64,000 nucleotides of DNA from Flavobacterium alkalisoli (GCF_008000935.1 NZ_CP042831.1:1736001-1800000); one strand, 5' to 3'. Shown: positions 23,863 to 33,377, counted from the stretch's first letter. Translations and numbers: made by a program. Notes: generated from the sequence alone by a model not told the origin.

Positions 23863-25749
23863 TTACTTTATCAGGTCAAAACTACGTTTTACAAAAGCAG
23901 TAAGCTCTTCACCTTTAAGCAGGTTTTGCGATAGCTTGGCAAGGTCAAGCGCCTGTTTTACCAATGCTTCCTGATGCGTTTTGTCTCCGCTGTTAAGTAT
24001 GTTTGATGTAAGCTCGTGGTTAGTGTTTACAATAAGGTTGTACATTTCAGGGAAGTTACCCATTCCAAACATACCACCGCCACCTGTCTGGCTCATTTCT
24101 TTCATACGACGCATAAATTCAGGCTGTGTAATCCTGAACGGAGCTGCATTACTATCCATAGCCTCAAGCTGAACGCTGTAAGTAGTTTTAGGTACAATCT
24201 CTTCCAGTACGGTTTTAAGTTTTTCCTTTTCTTCTTCGCTTAGTTTAGAAATCTGCTCATCATCTTTCTTAATAAGCTTGTCTATATGGTCGGCATCTAC
24301 ACGTGCAAAAGTAAGATTCTCGTTATCTGCCTCTAATTTTTGTATTAAGTGTGATACGATAGGTGAGTCAAGAAGAAGTACTTCATATCCTTTTTCTTTA
24401 GCATCTGCAATATAGCTGTGTTGTGCATCTTTATCGCTTGCATAAAGCACTACCAGTTTACCGTCTTTATCTGTCTGGTTAGCTTTAAGGGCTTCTTTAA
24501 GCTCTTCCAGTGTGTAGAATTTATTATCTACAGTTGGGTATAGTACAAATGCACCTGCTTTTTCGTAGAATTTAGGCTCGCTAAGCATACCATACTCCAG
24601 TACGATTTTAATATCGTTCCATTTTTGCTCAAAGTCCTCACGGTTCTCGGTAAACAGTGATTTAAGTTTATCGGCTACTTTACGTGTAATGTAGTTGGAT
24701 ATCTTTTTAACGGCACCGTCTGCCTGAAGGTAAGAACGCGATACGTTTAACGGAATATCCGGAGAGTCAATCACACCCCTAAGCATTGTAAGGAATTCCG
24801 GTACTATACCTTCTACGTTATCGGTAACAAAAACCTGATTTTGGTATAGCTGTATCTTGTCTTTCTGAACCTGTAAATCAGCAGAAAGCTTAGGGAAATA
24901 TAAAATACCTGTTAGGTTAAACGGATAGTCTACATTAAGGTGGATGTTAAACAGCGGCTCCTCAAACTGCATTGGGTATAACTCATGGTAGAAGTTTTTA
25001 TAATCTTCCTCGTTAAGGTCACTAGGCTGTTTTGTCCATGCCGGGTTAGGGTTGTTTATAATGTTGTCAACCGTAATTTCTTCTGCTTTGTAATCTTCAG
25101 GAGCATCTTCCGGTTTAGGAAGTGTTTCTGTGCGGGTACCGAATTTAATAGGCACCGGCATAAACTTGTTGTATTTTTTAAGCAGCTCGCTAATGCGGTG
25201 CTCTTCTAAAAATTCTGTAGAATCGTCTGCAATGTGCAGGATTATTTCTGTGCCCCTGTCGGTTTTATCAGAAGGCTCTAGTGTAAACTCAGGGCTACCG
25301 TCGCAGGTCCAGTGTACTGCCGGCTCGTCTTTATAAGATTTGGTGATGATCTCTACTTTTTCAGCAACCATAAATGCCGAATAGAAACCTAAACCAAAGT
25401 GGCCTATAATACCGGAGTCTTTAGCCGAGTCTTTGTATTTTTCAAGGAACTCCTCAGCTCCTGAGAAAGCTACCTGATTGATGTATTTTTCAACTTCTTC
25501 AGCTGTCATACCAATACCCTGGTCGATAATGTGAAGTTTTTTGCCTTCCTTGTCTACCTTAACCTCTATAACAGGATTGCCATATTCTACTTTGGCTTCT
25601 CCTATACCTGTAAGGTGTTTAAGTTTAAGTGTAGCGTCTGTTGCATTTGAAACCAACTCACGTAAAAAGATTTCGTGGTCGCTGTATAAGAATTTCTTGA
25701 TTAAGGGAAATATGTTCTCTACCGAAACATTAATTTTTCCTGTTGTCAT
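23863..25749 (-). CDS. htpG: molecular chaperone HtpG (Hsp90)
   Basis: The bacterial Hsp90, an ATP-driven cytoplasmic chaperone dimer. The 628 residues show the GHKL ATPase N-terminus (LRELVSNATDA near 29, DQGIGMT near 75, GHFGLGFYSAFMV near 116), the middle domain (LYQNQVFVTDNVEGIVPEFL near 301) and the C-terminal dimerisation part. The length is normal. It is monocistronic, with a long upstream gap and a strong terminator. No CIRCE element or clear TAnnTTTG box was seen upstream; only a partial match (TATCTTAT) lies near 25797. Confidence 0.96.
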   Translation of the reverse strand: MTTGKINVSVENIFPLIKKFLYSDHEIFLRELVSNATDATLKLKHLTGIGEAKVEYGNPVIEVKVDKEGKKLHIIDQGIGMTAEEVEKYINQVAFSGAEEFLEKYKDSAKDSGIIGHFGLGFYSAFMVAEKVEIITKSYKDEPAVHWTCDGSPEFTLEPSDKTDRGTEIILHIADDSTEFLEEHRISELLKKYNKFMPVPIKFGTRTETLPKPEDAPEDYKAEEITVDNIINNPNPAWTKQPSDLNEEDYKNFYHELYPMQFEEPLFNIHLNVDYPFNLTGILYFPKLSADLQVQKDKIQLYQNQVFVTDNVEGIVPEFLTMLRGVIDSPDIPLNVSRSYLQADGAVKKISNYITRKVADKLKSLFTENREDFEQKWNDIKIVLEYGMLSEPKFYEKAGAFVLYPTVDNKFYTLEELKEALKANQTDKDGKLVVLYASDKDAQHSYIADAKEKGYEVLLLDSPIVSHLIQKLEADNENLTFARVDADHIDKLIKKDDEQISKLSEEEKEKLKTVLEEIVPKTTYSVQLEAMDSNAAPFRITQPEFMRRMKEMSQTGGGGMFGMGNFPEMYNLIVNTNHELTSNILNSGDKTHQEALVKQALDLAKLSQNLLKGEELTAFVKRSFDLIK

Positions 25750-26097
25750 AGTATGATGTTTTTTATTGTTTTCTGATTTTGCTTATTCAAATAAGATACC
25801 AACCCTTGTTTGGTGACAAATTGACATTTTGTTTTAGCTGTTTGTCAGTAATCAATGGTTTTGATATGTTAAAAAATGAAAATTTTAAGAAAACATTAAT
25901 TATAGCAGGGTTTTACGGGGTTTTTTATTGTAATCCCGCTGATAATAAATGATTTGTAAGAGGTGAAAAAAATCTCATGTAAAATTAACCGATATTTCCT
26001 GTTAAAAAACGAGTGGGGCTATTGTTTGGTAACAGTAAATGTGATTAACTTTATTCAACGAAAAGAAGTAAATAACCTAAAACTTAAAATAGCAGTT
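25750..26097. other. 348-bp gap between htpG and a lipoprotein gene
   Basis: The gap holds two divergent upstream regions. It is very AT-rich. I see no gene and no perfect -7 box; an upstream extension of the next gene's frame (starting at 25963) lacks coding features and is taken as untranslated. Confidence 0.5.
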
Positions 26098-26547
26098 ATG
26101 AAAAAAGTATTGTTTTTATGCATGTGTGTAATTGCCTTAGCCTCATGCTCTTCGCTAGATCAAAAATCGCAGGTTGGTATTAAAGGAAACTGGACAATAT
26201 CAAGCGTTACCTATCCGGGATCTGACTACATTAAGGTAACTTCTTTTGATGTTGCCGATTCTCAGTGTTTTGTAGGTAGCTCATGGAAGTTTGTGAGTAA
26301 CAACAACACTGGTGAGATGACCTTAAATAAAGTAGGCTGTCCTGCTTTTTCAAGTCCTATTATATGGTCGGTAACTAAAGACGGATCATTTACGCTAAAA
26401 ATTACAGAAGGCGAAAAAGGGAAAAGAGTAACTCAGGGATATTACCTTAAGGTAATGAACCAGTCTGAAAGTTCTTTCCAGCTTGTAGATAATGTAAATG
26501 TTGGCGGTAAGAATGTAGATGTTGTTTACCAGTTTAACAAAATGTAA
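26098..26547 (+). CDS. lipocalin-like lipoprotein
   Basis: A 149-residue protein starting at the ATG at 26098, which opens a lipoprotein signal (MKKVLFLCMCVIALASC, Cys at 17). The mature part begins with a GNWTISSVTYPG motif and a series of beta strands, the pattern of the small lipocalin-like domains common in Bacteroidetes lipoproteins. Function unknown. The OmpA-family gene begins 28 bp downstream, so the two are probably one operon acting in the outer membrane. Confidence 0.75.
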   Translation: MKKVLFLCMCVIALASCSSLDQKSQVGIKGNWTISSVTYPGSDYIKVTSFDVADSQCFVGSSWKFVSNNNTGEMTLNKVGCPAFSSPIIWSVTKDGSFTLKITEGEKGKRVTQGYYLKVMNQSESSFQLVDNVNVGGKNVDVVYQFNKM

Positions 26548-26575
26548 TATCAATAAAACACAAAAAATAAAGATT

Positions 26576-27268
26576 ATGAAAACGACGAAAATTTATTTAA
26601 TGGCTTTTGCCTTTATTTTCAGTATAGGTTTTACATCGTGTGAAGCCACAAGAAATATGAATAATACACAGAAGGGTGCCGGTATTGGTGCTGCTTCGGG
26701 AGCGGTTATTGGTGGTATTATAGGTAACAATGTTGGTAAAGGAGGTAACACTGCACTGGGTGCCATTATTGGTGGTGTTGTGGGTGGTACTGCCGGAGGT
26801 CTTATAGGTAACAGTATGGACAAACAGGCAAGAGAAATTGATGAGGCTTTACCGGGCGCAGAAGTTGAAAGGGTAGGAGAAGGTATTAAACTTACACTGG
26901 GAGAAAATTCGGTTAACTTTGACCTTAACAAATCTTCATTAACTTCTACAGCAAAAGCTAACCTTGATAAGCTTGTTCCTGTGTTTAATGACTATCCTGA
27001 TACTAACATTGATATTTTTGGTTATACAGACAGTAGCGGTAGTGATGACTATAACCTTAAATTATCCGAACAGAGAGCTGCTTCAGTAAAAACATATTTA
27101 GTTAGTAAAGGTTTAAGTGCCGGACGTATTAATACAATTGGCCGTGGTGAGGCAGATCCTATTGCTTCAAACGATACTAAAGAAGGTATGAGCAAAAACC
27201 GTCGTGTTGAGTTTGCAATTACAGCAAACGAAAAAATGGTTGAAGATGCTAAAAAACAGGCTCAATAA
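26576..27268 (+). CDS. OmpA-family lipoprotein with glycine zipper
   Basis: A 230-residue protein with a lipoprotein-type signal ending GFTSC (Cys near 21). Residues about 33-80 are a glycine zipper (GAGIGAASGAVIGGIIG and a second similar block), likely inserting into the membrane. The C-terminal half is an OmpA-like peptidoglycan-binding domain (DIFGYTDSSGSDDYN, LSEQRAASVKTYL, GRGEADP, NRRVEF). It therefore probably ties the outer membrane to the cell wall. The upstream in-frame start at 26519 is rejected because it precedes the signal and overlaps the previous gene. Confidence 0.9.
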   Translation: MKTTKIYLMAFAFIFSIGFTSCEATRNMNNTQKGAGIGAASGAVIGGIIGNNVGKGGNTALGAIIGGVVGGTAGGLIGNSMDKQAREIDEALPGAEVERVGEGIKLTLGENSVNFDLNKSSLTSTAKANLDKLVPVFNDYPDTNIDIFGYTDSSGSDDYNLKLSEQRAASVKTYLVSKGLSAGRINTIGRGEADPIASNDTKEGMSKNRRVEFAITANEKMVEDAKKQAQ

Positions 27269-27293
27269 TAAATTGAGTTATATAAACTAAAAT

Positions 27294-27323
27294 AAAAAAG
27301 GCTGCCAATAGGCAGCCTTTTTT
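27294..27323. terminator. bidirectional terminator
   Basis: AAAAAAGGCTGCC-AATA-GGCAGCCTTTTTT is a perfect hairpin between the OmpA-family gene and the convergent beta-barrel gene. Confidence 0.9.
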
Positions 27324-27326
27324 ATT

Positions 27327-27938
27327 TTATCTCCAGTCTGAATCTCCCTGGTTTTTTCCTAAGTAGAAAACCAGTCCGGCAGAAAGGTTTAATAACTTAC
27401 CTACCGAAGGCGGATCGGTTTCATTTTTGTATCGTGCACCGTTATAATCATAATCCTGACTAAAATTCATAATGAATGAAGAGTCAAAGTAAAATGCTAC
27501 ACGATCGGTAATTTTGATTTGAGGCGTAACGCCGAAAATAATATGGACAATATTGTCCTGACCCGGATAGCGTTGCGATTTCATATTGGAATATCCAAGC
27601 CCAGCATGTGCCAAAAGATTAAAACGAGTATCGCTGTGATATTTCAGGTTAAAGGTGCGGGCAAGATTATTTACAACCTGTGCCGAAACCCTAAAATAAT
27701 CAGAGCCATAGTTGGGAACATCTTTTTTTCTGAATTTATCCGATCCAAAATCAAATTTAAACCCCCATTGTTCATCTGCCATATAACGGAAGGCAAATTC
27801 GTAATGTCTGAAATCAGAAAATCTTGCTACAGGAATACTCGCTCCATAGCCCCCTTCTAGGGAAAACTGTTCATTTTTACTTTGAGAAAAAGCGCAAAAA
27901 GAGAGCGCCAGCATACAAAGTGTGATGGTTTTTTTCAT
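27327..27938 (-). CDS. outer membrane beta-barrel protein
   Basis: A 203-residue protein with a signal peptide (MKKTITLCMLALSFCAFSQ) and alternating hydrophobic strands throughout, ending in a C-terminal strand (LSAGLVFYLG), as in small porin-like or PorT-like barrels of Bacteroidetes. No ligand or function is suggested by the sequence. It is convergent with the OmpA-family gene. Confidence 0.75.
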   Translation of the reverse strand: MKKTITLCMLALSFCAFSQSKNEQFSLEGGYGASIPVARFSDFRHYEFAFRYMADEQWGFKFDFGSDKFRKKDVPNYGSDYFRVSAQVVNNLARTFNLKYHSDTRFNLLAHAGLGYSNMKSQRYPGQDNIVHIIFGVTPQIKITDRVAFYFDSSFIMNFSQDYDYNGARYKNETDPPSVGKLLNLSAGLVFYLGKNQGDSDWR

Positions 27939-28039
27939 GTTTTAATAATTGGGTTAGATAGGTGTGTTTGTGTAAAGAAATAAAAAAAAAGTAAAAAAAA
28001 GTAAAAACTTAAAACCACCCCTACACTTTTTACGTATAT

Positions 28040-28053
28040 ATAACATATGTTAT
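28040..28053. promoter_or_regulatory. perfect 14-bp palindrome
   Basis: ATAACATATGTTAT is its own complement and lies between divergent genes, about 100 bp from the start of the beta-barrel gene. It could be a dimeric regulator site; no regulator gene is adjacent. Confidence 0.3.
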
Positions 28054-28097
28054 GATTTTTTTAAGAATTTATGAGATTCAATATTCTAAATGATATC

Positions 28098-28196
28098 TCA
28101 CAAACGAGTTTGTTTATTTATTGGTTAGGTTGATAAGGGTGCTTTCTCCTCGTTTGAGATTGTGCCCTTATTTATTTTTAAGCACAGGGCTTTTTT
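28098..28196 (+). ncRNA. candidate structured RNA / attenuator ending in a terminator
   Basis: CAAACGAG (28101-28108) pairs with CTCGTTTG (28149-28156); ATAAGGGTGC (28133-28142) pairs with GTGCCCTTAT (28162-28171) with two G-U pairs. The two stems interlock as in an H-type pseudoknot. The second stem's right arm also contains GCCCT (28164-28168), which can pair instead with AGGGC (28186-28190), followed by six T, a terminator. The choice between these pairings would be a switch. No promoter box is seen upstream. Confidence 0.4.
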
Positions 28197-28209
28197 GCTG
28201 TAAATCCTT

Positions 28210-28217
28210 TACTTTTG
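28210..28217 (+). promoter_or_regulatory. putative -7 box of the ABC ATPase gene
   Basis: TACTTTTG matches TAnnTTTG and ends 25 bp before the ATG at 28243. If this is the only promoter, the RNA structure upstream would not be in the ATPase mRNA. Confidence 0.45.
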
Positions 28218-28242
28218 CAGGATTAAAAATTTATAATTTTCA

Positions 28243-29202
28243 ATGCTTGCTGTAAAGAATATTTCTTTTGGATATACCGAGAAAAAAATAATCCATAACC
28301 TGGATTTTACTGTTAAGAAAGGGCAGAATATAGCTGTTATAGGTGAAAGCGGTTGTGGAAAAAGCACCCTGCTTAAACTTATTTACGGACTGTTTGATCT
28401 TAACGAGGGAGAGATAACCTATAAGGGAGAGCCTGTTTTAGGGCCAAAGTTTCATCTTATTCCGGGAATGCCGTACATGAAATATCTGGCTCAGGATTTT
28501 GACCTGATGCCTTACATAACAGCAGCCGAAAATGTAGGGGCATATCTTTCTAACTTTTATCCGGAAGAAAAACAAAAGCGTATTGCCGAGCTTTTAGGTA
28601 TTGTAGAGATGATAGAGTTTGCCGATGTAAAAGCACAATATCTTAGCGGAGGCCAGCAGCAACGTATAGCGCTTGCAAAAGTACTGGCGCTGGAACCGGA
28701 AATTCTGCTTCTTGATGAACCTTTTAGCCATATAGATAACTTTAGGAAAAATGCATTAAGGAGAAACCTTTTTGCTTACCTAAAACAAAAAGAGGTTACC
28801 TGTATAGTGGCTACACATGATAGTACCGATGCACTTTCTTTTGCTGATGAGACTATAGTTATAAAAGGGGGAAGGATGATAGGTAAAGCACCTTCTAAAG
28901 AAATTTATTATAACCCTACAGATAAATATACCGCCTCACTTTTTGGCGAGGTTAACGAAATAAAACTGGAACTGCTTACACTAACACAAAAGGAAGACGA
29001 AACAGTTTTAATTTATCCGCACCAGCTTAAAGTGGTGGAAGAGGGGCCGCTTAAAGTTGTTGTTAAACAATGCTATTTTAAGGGTAACCGATATCTTATA
29101 AAGTCGGCCTTAAACAGGCAGGTAATATTTTTTGAACACTATAAAGAACTGCCTGTAAATACAGAAGTAAGTCTTACGGTAGACAGGAATGCTTTTGGGT
29201 AG
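28243..29202 (+). CDS. ABC transporter ATP-binding protein without adjacent permease
   Basis: A 319-residue cytoplasmic ATPase. The ABC domain has Walker A GESGCGKST (near 34-42), signature LSGGQQQR (near 137), Walker B ILLLDEPFSHID (near 157) and THDSTDAL (near 191). The C-terminal 90 residues (from about 232) are beta-rich and TOBE-like, as in import ATPases of the PotA/FbpC/MalK group. No permease or binding-protein gene is nearby, so its partner and substrate are unknown. Confidence 0.85.
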   Translation: MLAVKNISFGYTEKKIIHNLDFTVKKGQNIAVIGESGCGKSTLLKLIYGLFDLNEGEITYKGEPVLGPKFHLIPGMPYMKYLAQDFDLMPYITAAENVGAYLSNFYPEEKQKRIAELLGIVEMIEFADVKAQYLSGGQQQRIALAKVLALEPEILLLDEPFSHIDNFRKNALRRNLFAYLKQKEVTCIVATHDSTDALSFADETIVIKGGRMIGKAPSKEIYYNPTDKYTASLFGEVNEIKLELLTLTQKEDETVLIYPHQLKVVEEGPLKVVVKQCYFKGNRYLIKSALNRQVIFFEHYKELPVNTEVSLTVDRNAFG

Positions 29203-29329
29203 CCTGTCTTAAATATTGTAAAGCAGTAGTTTAGCTTTCTTGAGTTTTGTCAAAAAATCAAATTATTTTCAATTCCTTTTTAAGGAATGTTTATTTTTAC
29301 ATCTGCATTTTTATTAAAACAAACAATTT

Positions 29330-30343
29330 ATGTATCATTCAAAGATTTCAGGTTTAGGCTATTATGTTCCGGAAAATGTTGTTACAAATGACGATCTTTC
29401 CAAAATTATGGAGACCAATGATGAGTGGATTCAGGAACGTACCGGTATAAAGGAGAGAAGGCATGTGGTAAAAGGAGATGGTGATACTACCACTACTATG
29501 GGGGTTAAAGCCGCCAAAATAGCTATTGAACGTGCGGGTATTGATAAAGAGGATATTGATTTTATAATTTTTGCAACCCTTAGCCCAGATTATTATTTCC
29601 CTGGGCCGGGTGTACTTGTACAAAGAGATCTTGGTATGAAAAAGACTGTTGGTGCTCTTGATGTGAGAAACCAATGCTCGGGATTTATATATGCACTTTC
29701 GGTAGCCGATCAGTTTATAAAAACAGGTATGTACAAAAACATACTTATTATAGGTTCTGAACTTCATTCAACCGGACTTGATATGACAACAAGAGGTCGC
29801 GGGGTTTCGGTTATTTTTGGTGATGGTGCCGGTGCTGCAGTTCTAACGAGGGAAGAAGATATTACTAAAGGTATACTTTCTACACACCTTCATTCAGAAG
29901 GGCAGTATGCAGAAGAGCTTGCTTTAATCGCTCCGGGTATGGGTAAAAGATGGGTAACCGATATTATTACAGAAAATAATCCTGATGATGAGAGTTACTA
30001 TCCTTACATGAACGGACAGTTTGTGTTTAAAAATGCCGTGGTTCGCTTTAGTGAAGTTATTATGGAAGGCCTAAATGCAAATAACCTTAAAGTAGCTGAT
30101 ATTGATATGCTGATACCGCATCAGGCTAATCTTAGGATTTCTCAGTTTATTCAACAGAAGTTTGGTCTAAGTGACGATCAGGTATATAACAATATCATGA
30201 AGTACGGTAATACAACTGCTGCTTCTGTGCCGATTGCACTTACCGAAGCTTGGGAAAACGGTAAGATAAAAGAAGGAGATACTGTGGTACTAGCTGCTTT
30301 TGGTAGCGGATTTACCTGGGGTAGTGCCATTATAAAATGGTAA
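29330..30343 (+). CDS. 3-oxoacyl-ACP synthase III family protein (FabH-like)
   Basis: A 337-residue thiolase-fold condensing enzyme. It has the catalytic triad of KAS III: Cys in DVRNQCSGFIYAL (near 119), His in PHQANLRI (near 263) and Asn in KYGNTTAASVP (near 294). The opening SGLGYYVPENVVTN and ERTGIKERR match FabH-type proteins. It may start fatty acid synthesis or a related acyl chain; many flavobacteria have several paralogues, so the exact role is open. The next gene starts directly after its stop codon. Confidence 0.88.
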   Translation: MYHSKISGLGYYVPENVVTNDDLSKIMETNDEWIQERTGIKERRHVVKGDGDTTTTMGVKAAKIAIERAGIDKEDIDFIIFATLSPDYYFPGPGVLVQRDLGMKKTVGALDVRNQCSGFIYALSVADQFIKTGMYKNILIIGSELHSTGLDMTTRGRGVSVIFGDGAGAAVLTREEDITKGILSTHLHSEGQYAEELALIAPGMGKRWVTDIITENNPDDESYYPYMNGQFVFKNAVVRFSEVIMEGLNANNLKVADIDMLIPHQANLRISQFIQQKFGLSDDQVYNNIMKYGNTTAASVPIALTEAWENGKIKEGDTVVLAAFGSGFTWGSAIIKW

Positions 30344-30865
30344 ATGAAATTTAAGAAAATGATTCTCTTAAGTACACTTGCCGTTCCTGTTGCTTTTGGG
30401 GTGTATTATTTTATTCCTGAAAAAGCATTGCCAAAAGGTAGTGAGGTAGACAGGTTGGTGGTGTACAAATCTAAAAGAAAAATGCTGGCTTACAGCGGAG
30501 AGAATCTTCTTAAAACCTACACAATTTCTTTAGGTAAGAATCCCGTAGGGCATAAACAGTTTGAAGGGGATAAAAAAACACCCGAAGGTATTTATACCAT
30601 TAACGACCGTAATCCCAATAGTGCCTATCATAAAAATTTAGGGGTTTCCTATCCTAATGAGGGTGATAGGGAATTTGCTGAAAAGCAAGGCAAATCACCG
30701 GGCGGACTTATTAAAATTCACGGACTAAGGAACGATCGTGGGTATATAGGTAAGTTTCATAGATGGAAAGACTGGACAGCCGGCTGTATAGCGGTAACCG
30801 ATAAGGAAATAGATGAGCTTTATAAAGCTGTAAAACATAATGCGGTAATTGAGATACTGCCATAA
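30344..30865 (+). CDS. L,D-transpeptidase (YkuD family)
   Basis: A 173-residue protein with an N-terminal hydrophobic signal or anchor (about 5-22, MILLSTLAVPVAFGVYYFI). The YkuD domain shows GKNPVGHKQFEGDKKTPEG (near 66), the His of IKIHGLR (near 123) and the catalytic Cys of WTAGCIAV (near 147). It acts on periplasmic peptidoglycan. The ATG immediately follows the FabH-like gene's TAA, so the two are coupled; the link between them is unclear. A terminator follows. Confidence 0.88.
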   Translation: MKFKKMILLSTLAVPVAFGVYYFIPEKALPKGSEVDRLVVYKSKRKMLAYSGENLLKTYTISLGKNPVGHKQFEGDKKTPEGIYTINDRNPNSAYHKNLGVSYPNEGDREFAEKQGKSPGGLIKIHGLRNDRGYIGKFHRWKDWTAGCIAVTDKEIDELYKAVKHNAVIEILP

Positions 30866-30869
30866 AACA

Positions 30870-30900
30870 AAAAGCCCGAAACATAGTTTCGGGCTTTTTT
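30870..30900 (+). terminator. terminator after the L,D-transpeptidase gene
   Basis: AAAAGCCCGAAAC-ATAG-TTTCGGGCTTTTTT is a strong hairpin with a T run. Confidence 0.88.
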
Positions 30901-30945
30901 ACTAACTACTAAATCTAATGTATAAAAAAACTAAATTCTCTTGTT

Positions 30946-33345
30946 TTAGAACATACCCCCACCACTTTGTTTAGTGTTGTTGTCGCGGTATTTACGCTGC
31001 ATAGCCCTGTTTTTACCACCTCCAAATCGGTAGTTAAGGCTAAAGTATGCCGTATGGCTCTCCCAACGGAATTCTCCGCTTTGCGGGAACGGGTATTGGC
31101 TGTCAAAAGCATAGCGCATGGTTTTGAACATGTCGTTAAAGCGAAGGTTAAATGTAAGTTGGTTGTCAAGCAGGTTATAGCTAACACCAGAATCAACTTT
31201 GTACATTTCCTTACTATTGTTTTGTACCCCGTTTACAGGGCCTCTATAGAACCCGAAAAGGATAAAGCTTAGTCGCTTGTTAACCCTGAAGTTTGCATTA
31301 AGCCTTGCGTTAAATGCATTGGCGTCTATCTGCCTTATAACAAACTCATAGGTTCCGTCAGGTTGTGATTGGCTTACAGCTCCTTTTTGTGATATGCTTG
31401 AAAAATCGATAGCCGGCTGGATATCCATCCATTTTGCTATTTTATAGTTTGCTGAAACTTCAAATCCGTAAGACTTATTGTTGTTATAGTTGTCAAACGT
31501 CATGATCTGGTCATTAGGGTTTTCGGTAGTTTCATCCGGATATAAAACCCTACTAATCTCATCATTTATCAGTCTGTAGAATATACCTGCAGTAATTGAA
31601 GATCCTTTTTCAAATACTTTAGTATAATTAAGTTCTACCGAGTTAGTGAACTGCGGCTCCAGTTCCGGATTACCTAATGAGGTAATAAGCGGAGTAGAGA
31701 ATTCCCTTATCGGTTTTGTCTGTTCAAGGCTTGGCCTGTCTACACGACGTGTGTAACTTACCTGGAACATATTTTTTTGGTTCAGGTTATAGGTAAGGTA
31801 AGCCGAAGGGTATACCGTAATATAATCGTCGTCAAAAGCTACGCCGCCACTGTTTGATTTTGCCTTTACCTTATAGCTTTCAAATCGGGCACCTACCTGG
31901 TAGCCTATTTTTTCGAATTTCTGTCCGAATGTGGCATAGGCAGAATAGATGTCCATGTCGTAAGTATAGTCTGAAACCGGGTTTGTAATCAGCGGATTCG
32001 TTGTGTTGTAATCATTGTCTGAACGGATAATCCTTGATTCGGCACCAAGCTCTAAAGTAGACTTTTCGCTAAGCGGGTTTACATAGTCAAGATTTAGTGT
32101 TGTGTTGGTGCGATTATCTTCAACCCTGTCTATATAGTTGCTGGGTACATTACCTGTTACAATATCATAAATACCAGCCTGAGATCCTTTTGTTTCGTTA
32201 AGGTTACCTTCAAAATCTAAGGTATGTCCGTCTTTATCAAACTTATGTTTGTACGCTAAGTTGTAAGTGTTATTATGGTTACCGCTGTCAAATACAGACT
32301 CCTGTGTGGTGTCTTCAGAATCACTACCTGCATAGTCTATGCCTATGTTGATGTTTGTGTCAGCAGAAAAGTTGTTCAGGTTTACATAGGCAGAAATGGT
32401 GTTTTTATCATCCAGATAAAAGTCTAAACCAAATTTACCAAAGTAATTTTCGTTATCGTTAACTACATCAATGTCTTGTAAAGAATTAACATCTGGAGTA
32501 TTTCTCTCAACTTTTCCCCAATTATAGTTTTTGCCAAAGTTACTACCTGTGGTTGCAAAGAAGTTAACTTTACCCATACGGTAGTTCATGTCTAAAGAGT
32601 TATTGAACTTTGGTACTTTACCAAAAGTGATACCTGAACTCAGGTTACCATTAAATCCGTCGTTTGTGTTTTTGTTCAGGATTATATTTATGATACCGGA
32701 CATCCCTTCAGGATTGTACTTTGCACTTGGATTAGTAATAAGTTCTATCTTTTTAATAGAGGTAGATGGTATCTGTTTTAATAACTGTGCCGGACTTATG
32801 TTAGTTGGCCTCCCGTCTAATAATACCCTTACATTCTGGTTTCCTCTAAGGGAGATGTTACCGTCCTGATCTACATTTACGCTTGGTATATTGTTCATGA
32901 TCTCGGCAGCAGTACCTCCTGCTGTAGTAAGGTCACGGCCAACAGTAATAACCTTACGGTCAAGTTTTTGCTCTATGGTAGAAACTTCTTTTACTATTTC
33001 TACTTCCTCAAGTACAGTGTTTGATTCTGTAAGCTGAATGATTCCCATGTCGATAAATCTTGCAGCTTCTCCAAGGGTAATGTTTTCTTTATGAGTTGTA
33101 TAGCCCATAAACTGTACTTCTACAGTATATTTTTTAAGCTCGAGATTTTTAATTGTAAAAAGACCGTTATCTTCGGTAATACCTCCGGTAACAACCTGGT
33201 CGCCGTTTTTAACCACTATGCTTACATAAGGCAGGCTCTCTTTAGTTTTACTGTCTACTACCTTTCCTGTAATACTTCCCGGGTTTTGGGCATACGCAGA
33301 AATCAGGCTCCCGAACAGGAGCGCAAAAAGAAATTTGATTTTCAT
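30946..33345 (-). CDS. TonB-dependent receptor, outer membrane beta-barrel family
   Basis: A 799-residue outer-membrane protein. After the signal peptide (ending ISAYAQ) come a CarboxypepD_reg-like domain (about 24-110, GSITGKVVDSKTKESLPYVS), a plug domain (about 125-220, TAGGTAAEIMNNIPSVNVD, LDGRPTNISPAQLL) and a barrel fitting the outer-membrane beta-barrel family seen with Fn-like receptors in Bacteroidetes. The C-terminus is Gly/Asn/Arg-rich (FGGGKNRAMQ). No SusD gene is adjacent, so a SUS-type glycan system is unlikely. The substrate is unknown. Confidence 0.88.
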   Translation of the reverse strand: MKIKFLFALLFGSLISAYAQNPGSITGKVVDSKTKESLPYVSIVVKNGDQVVTGGITEDNGLFTIKNLELKKYTVEVQFMGYTTHKENITLGEAARFIDMGIIQLTESNTVLEEVEIVKEVSTIEQKLDRKVITVGRDLTTAGGTAAEIMNNIPSVNVDQDGNISLRGNQNVRVLLDGRPTNISPAQLLKQIPSTSIKKIELITNPSAKYNPEGMSGIINIILNKNTNDGFNGNLSSGITFGKVPKFNNSLDMNYRMGKVNFFATTGSNFGKNYNWGKVERNTPDVNSLQDIDVVNDNENYFGKFGLDFYLDDKNTISAYVNLNNFSADTNINIGIDYAGSDSEDTTQESVFDSGNHNNTYNLAYKHKFDKDGHTLDFEGNLNETKGSQAGIYDIVTGNVPSNYIDRVEDNRTNTTLNLDYVNPLSEKSTLELGAESRIIRSDNDYNTTNPLITNPVSDYTYDMDIYSAYATFGQKFEKIGYQVGARFESYKVKAKSNSGGVAFDDDYITVYPSAYLTYNLNQKNMFQVSYTRRVDRPSLEQTKPIREFSTPLITSLGNPELEPQFTNSVELNYTKVFEKGSSITAGIFYRLINDEISRVLYPDETTENPNDQIMTFDNYNNNKSYGFEVSANYKIAKWMDIQPAIDFSSISQKGAVSQSQPDGTYEFVIRQIDANAFNARLNANFRVNKRLSFILFGFYRGPVNGVQNNSKEMYKVDSGVSYNLLDNQLTFNLRFNDMFKTMRYAFDSQYPFPQSGEFRWESHTAYFSLNYRFGGGKNRAMQRKYRDNNTKQSGGGMF

Positions 33346-33377
33346 TTGTTCGATTAATTGATTGATGATTGAACCGG

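Larger units (their letters stand above)
27939..28242. other. 304-bp divergent intergenic region
   Basis: This gap holds AT-rich homopolymer tracts (27978-28010), a perfect 14-bp palindrome at 28040-28053, the possible structured RNA at 28098-28196 and a -7 box at 28210-28217. No protein gene is seen. Confidence 0.6.

Noticed and set aside
25963-26097. N-terminal extension of the lipocalin-like lipoprotein
   Set aside because: The extension precedes a clear lipoprotein signal at 26098 and has no protein-like conservation or composition; it is treated as untranslated.
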